NCBI RefSeq assembly: GCF_029688865.1
Contig: NZ_JARUKV010000006.1
Location: 1 to 64,000, forward strand
Reading direction: 5' to 3'
Length of the DNA: 64,000 nucleotides
Origin: Natronococcus sp. A-GB7
GTDB taxonomy: Archaea; Halobacteriota; Halobacteria; Halobacteriales; Natrialbaceae
Shown here: positions 8,905 through 17,686 of the stretch, one piece after another
Layout: every line of letters starts with the position of its first letter
How positions within the stretch are numbered: position 1 is the stretch's first letter
Notes under the pieces: model-generated
The model's database searches: none
The model's input: the letters and a program-made list of their open reading frames with translations, nothing else
Told to the model about the DNA's origin: nothing
Program-made: the position numbers and the translations under genes

Positions 8905-10524
8905 CTAGTGCGTCGTCTTTTTCTTCTCTTTCTCGTCCTTGTCCTTCTCGTCCTTGCCGTTCTTCTTCTCGTCTTTCTTGTCCTTGTCGTCCTTCTTCCC
9001 CTTCTTTTCGTCTTTCTCCTCGCCGTCGCCCTCGCCGACCGCGCGCGCCTCGGTCAGCTGGACGTTCTGGTTCGCCTGGTAGTTCAGCTGTTCGGCCGTC
9101 GCCTCGCCGCAGTGGGTAGCGTAGGCGATCGCGCTGAACTGCTCGTTGACGTTCACCTGCTCGACGAACTGGTACTGGTCGATCTCGGCGGCGGCCGCCT
9201 CGAGGTCGATGTCGCTGTCGCCGTTCTCGTAGGCCAGCGCCCAGGAGCCGTCGTCGTTAGCGGCGGCGCCGTTGAGCACCGTACACGCGCTGCAGCGTCC
9301 GTCGCTGACGTTCAGCCCCTCCGCGGTGGCCACCTGCGCGTTGAAGTTGCCCTGGTAGCTCACCTGTCGGGCGGTCGCGTCGCTGTCTTTCTTGGCGAGC
9401 GCGATGGCAGCGTTTTGCAGGTTGATGTTCTCCTGGCCGACGCGCTGGACCTGCGTGATATCCGCCGACGCCCCCTGTCCGTTCGACTGGTGCTTGCCGT
9501 CGTCCGTTCGCTCCACGGCGCCGTCCGGAAGCTCGCCCTCCATCTCGGCGCAGTCGAGGATATCGTCGGCCGACCGGAAGCCGAAGCTGATCGCCGTCGC
9601 GTCGGCGGTCTGCTCGTTGACGTTGAGCTGGGAGCTCAGCTGGTAGGCCTCCGCGGTACTACACTCGCCGACGGCGATCGCGATGGCGACGCCCTGCTCG
9701 CTGACGTTGAGCTGGGAGACGTCCTGGGCCTGCTCGACCGACGCTTCGGCCTCCTGTCGGTCCCCTTCGCCGATGTTCGCCGCGACGGCCTCGGCGTGCT
9801 GGTAGTTCTCGTTCGCCTGCCAGCTGCGCTGGTAGGACCGGGCGCAGCTGCCCTTCTCGGCGAGGGCCATCGAGGCGCTCTGACTGTTGTAGTTGAACTG
9901 GTCGACCGTCTGGGTCTGTTCGATCGTCGCCCGGGCCGACTGTTCGTTCCGGTAGGAGTCCTCCCTGGCGACCCAGCCCGAGAACGTCCGACAGCCGGTC
10001 TCCTCTGCGAAGACGATGTACACCCGGCTGGGGTCGTAGAACGTCTCGTCTCTCGTCTCGTGTGCGACGTCTATCGACTCCGCACTCGCGTCCTGGACGT
10101 TGACGTTGTCCTGCTCGGTCTCTTGGACGGCCGTCGCGTCACCGCCGTCGATAGCGATGCTGATGGCGTTGCCCTGCTGGAGCACGTTGAGCTGGGAGAC
10201 CTCCTGGTACTGGATGACGTTCGGGAGGGACTCCCCTGAGTCGCCGTTGATCTCGTCGCGGTGCTTGTCGACCCAGCTGTCGAGATCCTTCTCGGAGGAG
10301 TCGGCGCCGAAGACCAGGTACAGATCGTCGCCGTTGATCTCGTGACTCTTCGCTTCCTCCTCCTCTTCCTTCTCATCGTCCTTCTTTTCGTCGTCCTTCC
10401 CTGCATCCGCACGCGTACGGGTACTCGCCACCGAAAGTGTTCCGACGCCGAGTCCGCCCGCCGCGAGTCCTTTGAGATACCCTCGTCGCTTCATCGTGCC
10501 GCGGTTCGTGTTCTTTTCTGCCAT
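8905..10524 (-). CDS. Tat-exported curlin-like Q/N repeat protein
   Basis: 539 residues. A Tat signal (KRRGYLKGLAAGGLG, residues 12-26) follows a short lead; an in-frame ATG at 10494 (MKRRG) is an equally good start. After an acidic linker come five repeats of about 48 residues, at roughly 103-150, 200-247, 262-310, 355-402 and 447-495. Each repeat holds two strands-and-turn units of about 23 residues of the form Q-x-x-V-x-Q-L-N-V-N-x-Q followed by A-I-A-x-A, for example DVSQLNVSEQGVAIAIAV. This spacing of Gln/Asn and small residues closely recalls CsgA curlin repeats (SxLNIxQxG) and predicts a beta-solenoid with Q/N ladders. Repeats 1 and 2 are each preceded by a related segment (DLYLVFGAD at 67-75; RVYIVFAEE at 167-175). 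Seven Cys are present, including CSAC at 411-414. The tail 503-536 is almost only Lys, Asp, Glu and Gly. No CsgG- or CsgB-like partner is nearby. A functional amyloid or surface matrix protein is my inference. Confidence 0.8.
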   Translation of the reverse strand: MAEKNTNRGTMKRRGYLKGLAAGGLGVGTLSVASTRTRADAGKDDEKKDDEKEEEEEAKSHEINGDDLYLVFGADSSEKDLDSWVDKHRDEINGDSGESLPNVIQYQEVSQLNVLQQGNAISIAIDGGDATAVQETEQDNVNVQDASAESIDVAHETRDETFYDPSRVYIVFAEETGCRTFSGWVAREDSYRNEQSARATIEQTQTVDQFNYNSQSASMALAEKGSCARSYQRSWQANENYQHAEAVAANIGEGDRQEAEASVEQAQDVSQLNVSEQGVAIAIAVGECSTAEAYQLSSQLNVNEQTADATAISFGFRSADDILDCAEMEGELPDGAVERTDDGKHQSNGQGASADITQVQRVGQENINLQNAAIALAKKDSDATARQVSYQGNFNAQVATAEGLNVSDGRCSACTVLNGAAANDDGSWALAYENGDSDIDLEAAAAEIDQYQFVEQVNVNEQFSAIAYATHCGEATAEQLNYQANQNVQLTEARAVGEGDGEEKDEKKGKKDDKDKKDEKKNGKDEKDKDEKEKKKTTH

Positions 10525-10840
10525 AGCGCGGTTGGACCGACGAGCATATCACACTCTGTAATTGACCGGCTTCCAGGAATAATTGGGCATCTAACGGGTG
10601 TTGCAGCATCGAAACCGAACGGGGGGCTGGACAGGTCGCGGATAATTATATGCGCGTATCGAGAGCCGGTTACGATCCGATCGGCGGACACCGCGTCGAC
10701 GGGACGAGGGTGCTCGAGACGCCGCGTGACCCCTCGAGCGCCCTGAGCGCGGCCGATGGAGGCTCGATCGGAAACGGGAGGCGGTACGGCCGGAATCCCC
10801 AGTCGAAAGGAATAATAGCCGGTGCTAGCTGTCAACAGAC
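10525..10840. promoter_or_regulatory. Divergent promoter region of the curlin-like gene and the glmU-like gene
   Basis: 316 bases without a gene. On the + strand AATAATAG (10811-10818) lies about 27 bases before the ATG at 10841, the right place for a TATA box of a leaderless message. On the minus strand GATATG (about 10546-10551) lies some 25 bases before the ATG at 10524. A third AT-rich patch, AATTATATGCGCG (10634-10646), lies in the middle and is not assigned. I see no repeats or clear operator. Confidence 0.45.
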
Positions 10841-12010
10841 ATGGGATACTCCGCAGTGGTGCTCGCGGCAGGGGAGGGGAGACGACTTCGGCCCCTGACG
10901 ACACACCGGCCGAAGCCGATGCTTCCGGCGGCGACGAAACCGATCCTCGAGCACGTTTTCGACGCGCTGATCGACGCCGGCGTCACCGACATCACGGTCG
11001 TCGTCGGCTACCGCCGGACCCGGGTACAGTCCGAGTTCGGCCCGAGCTACCGTGACGTGCCCCTGACGTACGTCGCTCAGGACAAACAGCTCGGCAGCGG
11101 CCACGCGCTGCTCGCGGCCGAGCCGGCGATCGAGGGCGAGGCACTCGTCGTCAACGGCGATCAGCTGATCGACAGCCGAATCATCGAGGACGTCATCGCG
11201 GCCCACGACCAGGAGTCGGCGACGGCGACGCTGGGGCTGGTCCGACGGGCCGACGTCACCCGGTACGGCGGCGTGCTCCTCGAGGACGGTGTCGTTACGG
11301 AGATCGTCGAGAACCCGCGTGACGACCGGGGCTATCAGCTCAATGCCGGTGTCTACGCCTTCGAGCCGTCGATCTTCGAGGCGATTCGCCGGAGCGAGCC
11401 TCGCGCTGGCGAGCAGTCGCTGGTCGACGGAATCACGACGCTGCTCGAGGCCGGCGACGAGGTCCGAGGGGTCGTCTCGGAGGGAACCTGGATCGACGCC
11501 ACCTACCCGTGGGATCTGTTGCGGATCGCCGACGACCTGCTCGAGGAGGGTGAGGAACGGCAAATCGCCGCGAGCGCGTCGGTCCACGAGGACGCGACGG
11601 TGCTCGAGCCGGTCGTGATCGACGACGACTGCGTCGTCGGCCCCGGCGCGGTCGTCGGACCGAACGTCTGTCTCGGCGAGAACGTCACCATCGGATCGAA
11701 CGCGACGGTCGAACGGTCGGTACTCGACGCCGACACTCGCGTCGACAACGGCGCCACGCTGCGAGACTGCGTAACCGGACGGGGCGTCGGGATCGGTCCG
11801 AACTCGACGGTCGTCGGCGGCCCGGGTGACGTCGAGATCGGCGACCGCGTCCACCGGGAGACGATCCTCGGCGCGGTGCTGGCCGATCACGTCCGCGACG
11901 TCGGCGGGGTGACCTACGAGCCCGGAACGGTCGTCGGCCACGGCGCGGTCTGCCACGGGGGGTCGACCGTCGGCGGAACGATCGCCGCCGACGCGGAGGT
12001 GTGGAGCTGA
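10841..12010 (+). CDS. Sugar-1-phosphate nucleotidyltransferase with left-handed beta-helix (GlmU-like)
   Basis: 389 residues. The N-terminal Rossmann-like domain carries VVLAAGEGRRLRPLT...KPMLP (nucleotide-sugar pyrophosphorylase signature, residues 6-27), VVNGDQL with the metal-binding Asp, and GTWIDATYPWDLL. From about residue 245 hexapeptide repeats form a beta helix (IDDDCVVGPGAVVGPNVCLGEN and similar). Archaeal bifunctional enzymes of this design make UDP-GlcNAc or dTDP/UDP-glucose. Its stop overlaps the glmS ATG (TGATG at 12008-12012), so it is co-translated with the enzyme that makes glucosamine 6-phosphate. That supports an amino-sugar role: glucosamine-1-phosphate acetyl-/uridylyltransferase. 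Whether the acetyltransferase half is active is not certain. Confidence 0.85.
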   Translation: MGYSAVVLAAGEGRRLRPLTTHRPKPMLPAATKPILEHVFDALIDAGVTDITVVVGYRRTRVQSEFGPSYRDVPLTYVAQDKQLGSGHALLAAEPAIEGEALVVNGDQLIDSRIIEDVIAAHDQESATATLGLVRRADVTRYGGVLLEDGVVTEIVENPRDDRGYQLNAGVYAFEPSIFEAIRRSEPRAGEQSLVDGITTLLEAGDEVRGVVSEGTWIDATYPWDLLRIADDLLEEGEERQIAASASVHEDATVLEPVVIDDDCVVGPGAVVGPNVCLGENVTIGSNATVERSVLDADTRVDNGATLRDCVTGRGVGIGPNSTVVGGPGDVEIGDRVHRETILGAVLADHVRDVGGVTYEPGTVVGHGAVCHGGSTVGGTIAADAEVWS

Positions 12011-13809
12011 TGTGCGGAATCATCGGCTACGTCGGCGCCGACCGCTCGAACGCGGCCGACGTTCTGCTCCACGGCCTCTCCCAGCTCGAGTACCGGGGGT
12101 ACGACTCGGCGGGGATCGCGCTCGCTGACGGCAGACTCGACGTCCACAAGCGCCAGGGCGAGCTCTCGGCGCTCGAGAACGCGCTCGCGGGTGCCGAGCT
12201 CGGCAACCAGACCACGGGGATCGGCCACACCCGCTGGAGCACCCACGGACGGCCGTCGGACCGCAACGCTCACCCCCACACGGACGCCGAGAACCGGGTC
12301 GCAGTCGTCCACAACGGGATCATCGAGAACTACCAGGGGCTGCGCGACGAGCTCTCGGCCGAGGGCGTCGAGTTCCGCAGCGAGACCGACACGGAGGTCA
12401 TCCCCCACCTGATCGCCGGCTACCTCGAGGACGGGCTCGACCACGAGGCCGCGTTCCGCGCGGCGATCGGTCGACTCGAGGGAAGCTACGCCGTGGCGGC
12501 CGTCTTCGCCGGCTCGGAGACGGTGTACGCAGCGCGCCACGAGTCGCCGCTGGTGCTCGGCCTCGCTGACGACGGTACCTACCTCGCCAGCGACGTCCCC
12601 GCGTTCATCGAGTTCACCGATCGAGTGATCTACCTCGAGGACGGCGAGTTCGCCCGGCTCGAGGGCGACGAGATCTCGGTCACCGACAGCGAGGGCCGGG
12701 TCGTCGAGACCTCGATCGAGACGATCGAGTGGGACCCCGAGGACGCCGGCAAGAGCGGCTACGACCACTACATGCGAAAGGAGATCAACGAGCAGCCGTC
12801 GTCGCTCCGGGAGTGTTTCCGGGGTCGGCTCGACGAGCTCAGCGGCCGGGTCACTCTCGAGGAGTTCGAGGGGTTCGAGCTGAACCCGCCCGTAACGTTC
12901 GTCGCCTGTGGCACCTCCTACCACGCGGCGCTATTCGGCGCGCAGCTGTTCCGGGAGTGGGGCGTTCCGGCCCACGCCTACCTGGCCAGCGAGTTCGAGG
13001 CCGAGTCGATGCCGATCGACACCGACTCGGTCGTCGTCGGCGTCACCCAGAGCGGCGAGACCGCGGATACCCTGCGCGCGCTCCGAGAGGCGAACGCCGC
13101 CGGCGCGACGACGGTCGCCGTGACGAACGTCGTCGGCAGCTCGGCCGCCCGCGAGACCGATCGCGTGCTGTACATCCGCGCCGGACCGGAGATCAGCGTC
13201 GCCGCGACGAAGACCTTCGCTTCCCAGCAGGCCGCACTGACGATGCTCGCGGCCTCACTGAGCGACCACCGCTCCCGGGAGCTCGTCCGCGAGCTGCGGT
13301 CGGTTCCCGACCGAATCCAGTCCGTCCTCGACGAGGACGCCGCCCGCGAGGTCGCCTCGACGTACGCCGACGCGAGCGCCTACTTCTTTATTGGGCGGGG
13401 GTATCACTACCCCGTCGCCCTCGAGGGCGCGCTGAAGATGAAGGAGATCACGTACAAACACGCCGAGGGGTTCGCGGCCGGCGAGCTCAAACACGGGCCG
13501 CTCGCGCTCGTCACGGAGCAGACGCCGGTGTTCGCCATCGTCACCGGCGACGGCCGCCGCGCCGAGAAGACCATCGGGAACGTCAAGGAAGTCGAGGCCC
13601 GGGGGACGCCGGTCGTCGCCGTCACCGACGGCCGATCGGAGGTCGGCCGTTACGCCGACCACGTCCTCGAGGTGCCGCCGGCTGGCGAGATCACGAGCTC
13701 GATGGTCGCGAACGTCCAGCTCCAGCGAGTCGCCTACTGGACGGCCCACGAGCTGGGTCGGTCGATCGACAAACCCCGGAACCTCGCCAAGAGCGTCACG
13801 GTCGAGTAA
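12010..13809 (+). CDS. glmS: Glutamine-fructose-6-phosphate aminotransferase (isomerizing)
   Basis: 599 residues from the ATG at 12010 that puts Cys at position 2 (MCGIIGYVG), the N-terminal nucleophile exposed after Met removal. The glutaminase domain shows LEYRGYDSAGIAL, GIGHTRWSTHG and VVHNGIIENY. Two SIS isomerase domains follow, with ACGTSYHAALFG, VTQSGETADTLRALREA, and YFFIGRGYHYPVALEGALKMKEITYKHAEG. The C-terminus ends in the usual DKPRNLAKSVTVE. It converts fructose 6-phosphate and glutamine into glucosamine 6-phosphate. The start overlaps the stop of the nucleotidyltransferase gene by one base, so translation is coupled. Confidence 0.96.
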   Translation: MCGIIGYVGADRSNAADVLLHGLSQLEYRGYDSAGIALADGRLDVHKRQGELSALENALAGAELGNQTTGIGHTRWSTHGRPSDRNAHPHTDAENRVAVVHNGIIENYQGLRDELSAEGVEFRSETDTEVIPHLIAGYLEDGLDHEAAFRAAIGRLEGSYAVAAVFAGSETVYAARHESPLVLGLADDGTYLASDVPAFIEFTDRVIYLEDGEFARLEGDEISVTDSEGRVVETSIETIEWDPEDAGKSGYDHYMRKEINEQPSSLRECFRGRLDELSGRVTLEEFEGFELNPPVTFVACGTSYHAALFGAQLFREWGVPAHAYLASEFEAESMPIDTDSVVVGVTQSGETADTLRALREANAAGATTVAVTNVVGSSAARETDRVLYIRAGPEISVAATKTFASQQAALTMLAASLSDHRSRELVRELRSVPDRIQSVLDEDAAREVASTYADASAYFFIGRGYHYPVALEGALKMKEITYKHAEGFAAGELKHGPLALVTEQTPVFAIVTGDGRRAEKTIGNVKEVEARGTPVVAVTDGRSEVGRYADHVLEVPPAGEITSSMVANVQLQRVAYWTAHELGRSIDKPRNLAKSVTVE

Positions 13810-13998
13810 CGGCGGTCGGCATCCTCCACAAAGCATATACTTTCGATCTATCGAGTAGCGGTAAGGAATCGAGATGGACGCTCGAGTACAGCGCGGCACC
13901 GCGGATCGGTTCGAGGTTCGACGACGATCCGGAACGCGGAGTCGGACCGAGAGCATTCCCGATCGCATCGGACCCGAATACCGTCCGAGGGAGACCGA

Positions 13999-14184
13999 AT
14001 GACCGTTGTCGTCGAGTTCGTCGACGGCACCAGCAAGGAGTTCGAGACCGCCGAAGCGCTCGAGTCGGGGTGGCTCAAGTGTACGCGCCCGCGAAGCGAG
14101 CCGCGATCGGATCTACCGGGTGAGACGACGACGAAGTACTATCGGCTCGAAACGGTCGACGCCGTCGAGCGGGACTCGACGTGA
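13999..14184 (+). CDS. Small hypothetical protein
   Basis: 61 residues, MTVVVEFVDGTSKEFETAEA... then GWLKC, ending TKYYRLETVDAVERDST. The pattern (beta strand, acidic helix, beta strands) and codon use are like haloarchaeal coding DNA, and the shape recalls small barrel proteins. It stands 189 bases after glmS on the same strand. TATA-like AGCATATAC (13842-13850) is too far for a leaderless start. Function unknown. Confidence 0.55.
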   Translation: MTVVVEFVDGTSKEFETAEALESGWLKCTRPRSEPRSDLPGETTTKYYRLETVDAVERDST

Positions 14185-14230
14185 GCGTCGAGACGGCCCG
14201 TTGGAGTCGAACACCGATCACGCCGACGGC

Positions 14231-14258
14231 CGGTCCCCGCCGGCCGGTGCCGGGACCG
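14231..14258. terminator. Candidate hairpin after the small gene at 13999
   Basis: CGGTCCC (14231-14237) and GGGACCG (14252-14258) are perfect inverted repeats with a 14-base G/C-rich loop that itself can pair. It lies 47 bases after a stop codon, between convergent genes. There is no T-run, so an archaeal terminator role is only a suggestion. Confidence 0.25.
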
Positions 14259-14392
14259 CTCGTGCCCTAACGGTCAGTCTCCGGCAATCGTATTCCCCGC
14301 AGTCACGTCGATCACCTACGTCGAAATAGTTCTGTCGGCCAATTGAATATCTTGAGAACGCGAGAGGAATCGACGTTCGGCTCGGCGAGCGG

Positions 14393-14959
14393 TCAGTTCG
14401 AGTCGTGCGTCGAACGACCGGGGAGAACCCGCTCGAGCAGCGTTCGGATCGCCGCGAGTCCGGGATAGCCGTCGCGTCGCCAGACGACGAGTGCGACGGC
14501 GGCGAGAGCGAACTCCGAGAGGAAGTAGGGGTCGCCCAGCGACTCGAGGAAGAGGGCGGTCACCGTCGGTGCGCCCGACTCGTAGCCCTCGACGGGAAGC
14601 ACGGGCCACAGCAGGAAGCTCGGGTCGGTACCGCCCCACAGCGCCGGCAGAGCGTCGACCAGCGTGTGCGAGATCGCGCCGAGTCCGAACGCGAACCCGT
14701 ACTCGGGGCGGCCGTACCGCCGCGCGAGGAGGTAGACGCCGACCGAGACCGGAACCAGAAACAGCAGGGAGTGCGCCAGCGTTCGGCCGGTCGGGATCAC
14801 GCCCAGGTACCACGCCAGGGGTTTATCGATCAGATCGGGGAACTGGGTGCCGACCAGCAGGACGAGGAGGGCAAACTCGCCAGGCGGTCGATCGAATCGG
14901 GTCCGTGTCGCGAGCGCGTAACAGAGATAGCCGATAGCTGCGTGTCCGAGCGGCCACAT
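14393..14959 (-). CDS. Membrane-bound metal-dependent hydrolase-like protein (DUF457/YdjM type)
   Basis: 188 residues with about five hydrophobic segments. It begins MWPLGHAAIGYLCYAL, and conserved polar residues sit in or near membrane segments: GTQFPDLIDKPLAW, RTLAHSLLFL and GAISHTLVDALPALW. The His and Asp of GH, FPDLIDKP, AHS and SHTLVD are the putative metal ligands of this family. Inferred to be an inner-membrane hydrolase of unknown substrate. It lies 46 bases before the 3' end of the permease pair on the same strand and may be separately transcribed. Confidence 0.8.
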   Translation of the reverse strand: MWPLGHAAIGYLCYALATRTRFDRPPGEFALLVLLVGTQFPDLIDKPLAWYLGVIPTGRTLAHSLLFLVPVSVGVYLLARRYGRPEYGFAFGLGAISHTLVDALPALWGGTDPSFLLWPVLPVEGYESGAPTVTALFLESLGDPYFLSEFALAAVALVVWRRDGYPGLAAIRTLLERVLPGRSTHDSN

Positions 14960-15005
14960 ACGGTTCGACCGACGGGGGCGCCACCTATAATGGGCCTGAT
15001 TCGAC

Positions 15006-16208
15006 TCAGGACTCGAGCACTGCCACCGTCGCCGATCGGCTCGCGTGCCAGCCCGTGATGAGCGCGACGAGGACCCCGACGACGACGGCGACCGCGAACC
15101 CGAGGGCGAACACCTCGAGGGGCGTCCGAACCAGCCGTTCGAAGCCGATGACGGTCGTCGAGAGGCGGTTCAGTCCCGTCGCGAGGACCGGCGTCGCGGC
15201 GACGCCGATCGCGCCGCCGAGGAGGCCGACGACCGCACCCTGGACGCCGATCGTCCCGGCCAGCAGCCGCCGCGAGAGGCCGATCGCCCGCAGCGCCGCC
15301 AGCGTCTCGCGTTGCTGGTAGGCGACCAGCACGAACAGGTTCGTCGTCAGCGCGACGCCGCCGACGATCGCCAGTCCGACGAGCGCGACCCCGCTTGCGA
15401 CGACGAGGTGCCGGTCGCTCACCATCGCGGCGAACTGGTCGTCGGCGGTGCGGACGTCGTACGTCGGGTACTCCGCCCGAACGTCGTCGGCGAACGCCTC
15501 GCGGTCGGCGCCGTCCTCGAGGTTGACCGTGACGAACGAGGCCCGACTCGAGCCGGCGGTGCCGGTCATCGACTGGAGTTCCGGCAGGCGGAGGGTCGCG
15601 GCCTCGGTCCCCAGAAACTGCGAGTAGTACGAGCCGACGCCGACGACCGTGTAGGCGTCGACGGCCTGGCGTCCGGCGCCGACGTAGACGGTGTCGCCGA
15701 CCCCGACGTCGAACCGGTCGGCAGTGGCGGGATCGAGCACGACGACGCTCGAGCGGATCTCCTCGTCTCCGTCGGCGGTCATCGCGCCGTCGAACCCGTC
15801 GCCGTCCTCGAACTCGAAGTGGCCGTGGGTGCCCTCGACGCCGACGGCGGCGATCGGCTCGACGGCGTCGGGGTCGGTGCCGAGGTAGACGTCGTGCATC
15901 GCGACCGTCGAGACGTCGCCGACGCCCTCGCGCTCGCGGAGGTCGGCCGCGACGGCCGAAGCGTCGACGACCTCGTTCTCGCCGCCGGCCGCGGGGCCGC
16001 CGGTGATCCAGATATCCCGGCCGGCGTCGTCGAACTGCTCCTGGCCGGTCTCGACGACGCCGACACCGAGGCTGGCGAGCAGCGTCACGGAGAGCACCGC
16101 GAGCACGACCCCGCCGACCGCGAGCGCGGTCCGACCCGGGGAGTGACGAAGCTGGGCGAGTCCGAGGCCGACGACGGCGCGAACCCGAGCGAGCGAGGCG
16201 CGGCTCAC
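15006..16208 (-). CDS. ABC transporter permease, FtsX/MacB type (second of pair)
   Basis: 400 residues. One N-terminal membrane segment (AVGGVVLAVLSVTLLASLG, about 29-47), a long extracellular acidic domain (about 55-265, with WITGGPAAGGENE and DRFDVGVGDTVYVG), then three C-terminal membrane segments, with ALRAIGLSRRLLAGTIGVQG between the first and second. This is the FtsX-fold topology of MacB/LolC-type mechanotransmission permeases. It overlaps the upstream permease gene by 4 bases (ATGA), so the two should form a heterodimer. No ATPase gene is next to the pair in this window. Substrate unknown. Confidence 0.85.
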   Translation of the reverse strand: MSRASLARVRAVVGLGLAQLRHSPGRTALAVGGVVLAVLSVTLLASLGVGVVETGQEQFDDAGRDIWITGGPAAGGENEVVDASAVAADLREREGVGDVSTVAMHDVYLGTDPDAVEPIAAVGVEGTHGHFEFEDGDGFDGAMTADGDEEIRSSVVVLDPATADRFDVGVGDTVYVGAGRQAVDAYTVVGVGSYYSQFLGTEAATLRLPELQSMTGTAGSSRASFVTVNLEDGADREAFADDVRAEYPTYDVRTADDQFAAMVSDRHLVVASGVALVGLAIVGGVALTTNLFVLVAYQQRETLAALRAIGLSRRLLAGTIGVQGAVVGLLGGAIGVAATPVLATGLNRLSTTVIGFERLVRTPLEVFALGFAVAVVVGVLVALITGWHASRSATVAVLES

Positions 16209-17428
16209 CGACCCACCTCCGCGAGGGCGTCGGTTCGGGCCGCGAGTGCGAGCGGGTACGGCAGGGCGACCAGCGTCGAGACGACGGCGACCGCTAACGC
16301 GTACGGAACTACCAGCGGGTGCAGGGTCGCAACCGCCTCGGGGGCAACCGTCGCGGTCGCGACCGCGTTCGTCACCCGAATGCCGACGACTCCGAGGGCC
16401 ACGCCCAGCAGAGCGCCGGCAGTCGCGGTCGCGAGCGTCGTCGTCGCGACGACGGCCAGCCGGCTTCCGGTCGGGAACCCGACCGCGCCCAGCGTCGCGA
16501 GCGTCCGGCGATCGGCCTCGACTCGCATTCCCGCGGTGGTCGCCACCAGTAGCGAACAGACGCCGAGCGCGACGACCAGCGCGAGAACACTCGTCGCGAG
16601 CGCGAGGCCGTCACCGAACAGCGCTCGAACGTCAGTTGTCCCATCGTTCTCGAGCGCGGCGTCGGGGTACGCCTCGGTCGCCCCCTCCCGGATCGCGTCG
16701 TCCTCGCCCCAGATCAACACCTCGTCGGCCAGTCCGTTCCCCTCGGTACCCGACAGCGACTGGAGCACCGCGAACTCGACGAGTGCGACGGGCGGCTCGC
16801 CGTCGGGCCCCTCCTCGACGACGCTAACCGTCGCCGAGTGACGCTCGACGCCCTCGAGGAAGAGTCCCTCGCCCGGTTCGACGCCGAGCTCGGCGGCGGC
16901 AGCCCTCGAGAGGACGAGTTCGGTGTCGTCAGCGGCGGCCGGTTCGTCCTCGAGACCCGCCGTCGGGAGCTCCGCCACCGTCGACGGCTCGTCGCCGGGA
17001 ACGACGCCGACGAGCAGGAGGTACGCCGAGTCGTCGGCCTCGGGGTGGTCGACTCGAATCGGCTCCCGGAGCACGGGCGAGGCGTGGGCGACGCCGTCAC
17101 GGTCGGCGATCAGTTCGACCCGGTCGGGGCTCTCGCCCAGCCGCGGCGGTTCGACGCCGGTGACCGAGCCGTGAATATCGGCGTCGTCGGCCACGATCCG
17201 GGCGTCGGCGTCGTGCTCTACCTCCCCGTCGTCGGCCAGCGCGAGCGCGACGCCCGTGACGAGCACGAGGTTCGCGACCGTCAGCGCGACGACGAGGATC
17301 GTCGCGAGCGTGCGGCCCCGCGCAGTCGTCAGCTGCGTTCGAACGAGCGTCACCGCGACCGCGAGCAGCCCCCACCATCGGCTCGAGCGCCGCGAGCCCT
17401 CCCCGGAGTCGAGATCCCGTCCTGACAT
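16205..17428 (-). CDS. ABC transporter permease, FtsX/MacB type (first of pair)
   Basis: 407 residues with the same layout as its neighbour: N-terminal membrane segment ATILVVALTVANLVLVTGVA (about 42-61), acidic outer domain (about 65-285), and C-terminal membrane segments around residues 290-395 that include TLATLGAVGFPTGSRLAVVA, equivalent to the coupling region. About 25 residues of charged cytoplasmic sequence come first. It is the first gene of the coupled pair. FtsX-type permeases normally need a LolD/MacB-type ATPase; none lies within reach, so it is probably supplied from elsewhere in the genome. Confidence 0.85.
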   Translation of the reverse strand: MSGRDLDSGEGSRRSSRWWGLLAVAVTLVRTQLTTARGRTLATILVVALTVANLVLVTGVALALADDGEVEHDADARIVADDADIHGSVTGVEPPRLGESPDRVELIADRDGVAHASPVLREPIRVDHPEADDSAYLLLVGVVPGDEPSTVAELPTAGLEDEPAAADDTELVLSRAAAAELGVEPGEGLFLEGVERHSATVSVVEEGPDGEPPVALVEFAVLQSLSGTEGNGLADEVLIWGEDDAIREGATEAYPDAALENDGTTDVRALFGDGLALATSVLALVVALGVCSLLVATTAGMRVEADRRTLATLGAVGFPTGSRLAVVATTTLATATAGALLGVALGVVGIRVTNAVATATVAPEAVATLHPLVVPYALAVAVVSTLVALPYPLALAARTDALAEVGR

Positions 17429-17661
17429 CGGTGGCGGTCGAGGGAGCCGTCATCGCGTCGCGCGATCCGAACGACCATCGGCTCCCGGTCACGCCGAGAC
17501 AGTCCGACGAGTCCTATTGTTTGTCTCTCGTTACTTTCCGGCCGCTCGAACCGACGGTTCAGTTCGACTCGCGGAACGGCGGTGGGTTCGCTCCCTGATG
17601 GGGCTCTCGGTTCCTCCACTTCCGGTTCGTTCGAACCGACGGCCCCGGAACGCCCGATACA

Positions 17662-17667
17662 CTTATC
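17662..17667 (+). promoter_or_regulatory. TATA-like element for the gene at 17687
   Basis: CTTATC, within ACACTTATCG, lies about 23 bases before the ATG at 17687, which fits a leaderless transcript. The flanks are G/C-rich. Confidence 0.4.
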
Positions 17668-17686
17668 GTGTCAACCGTTGACAACC

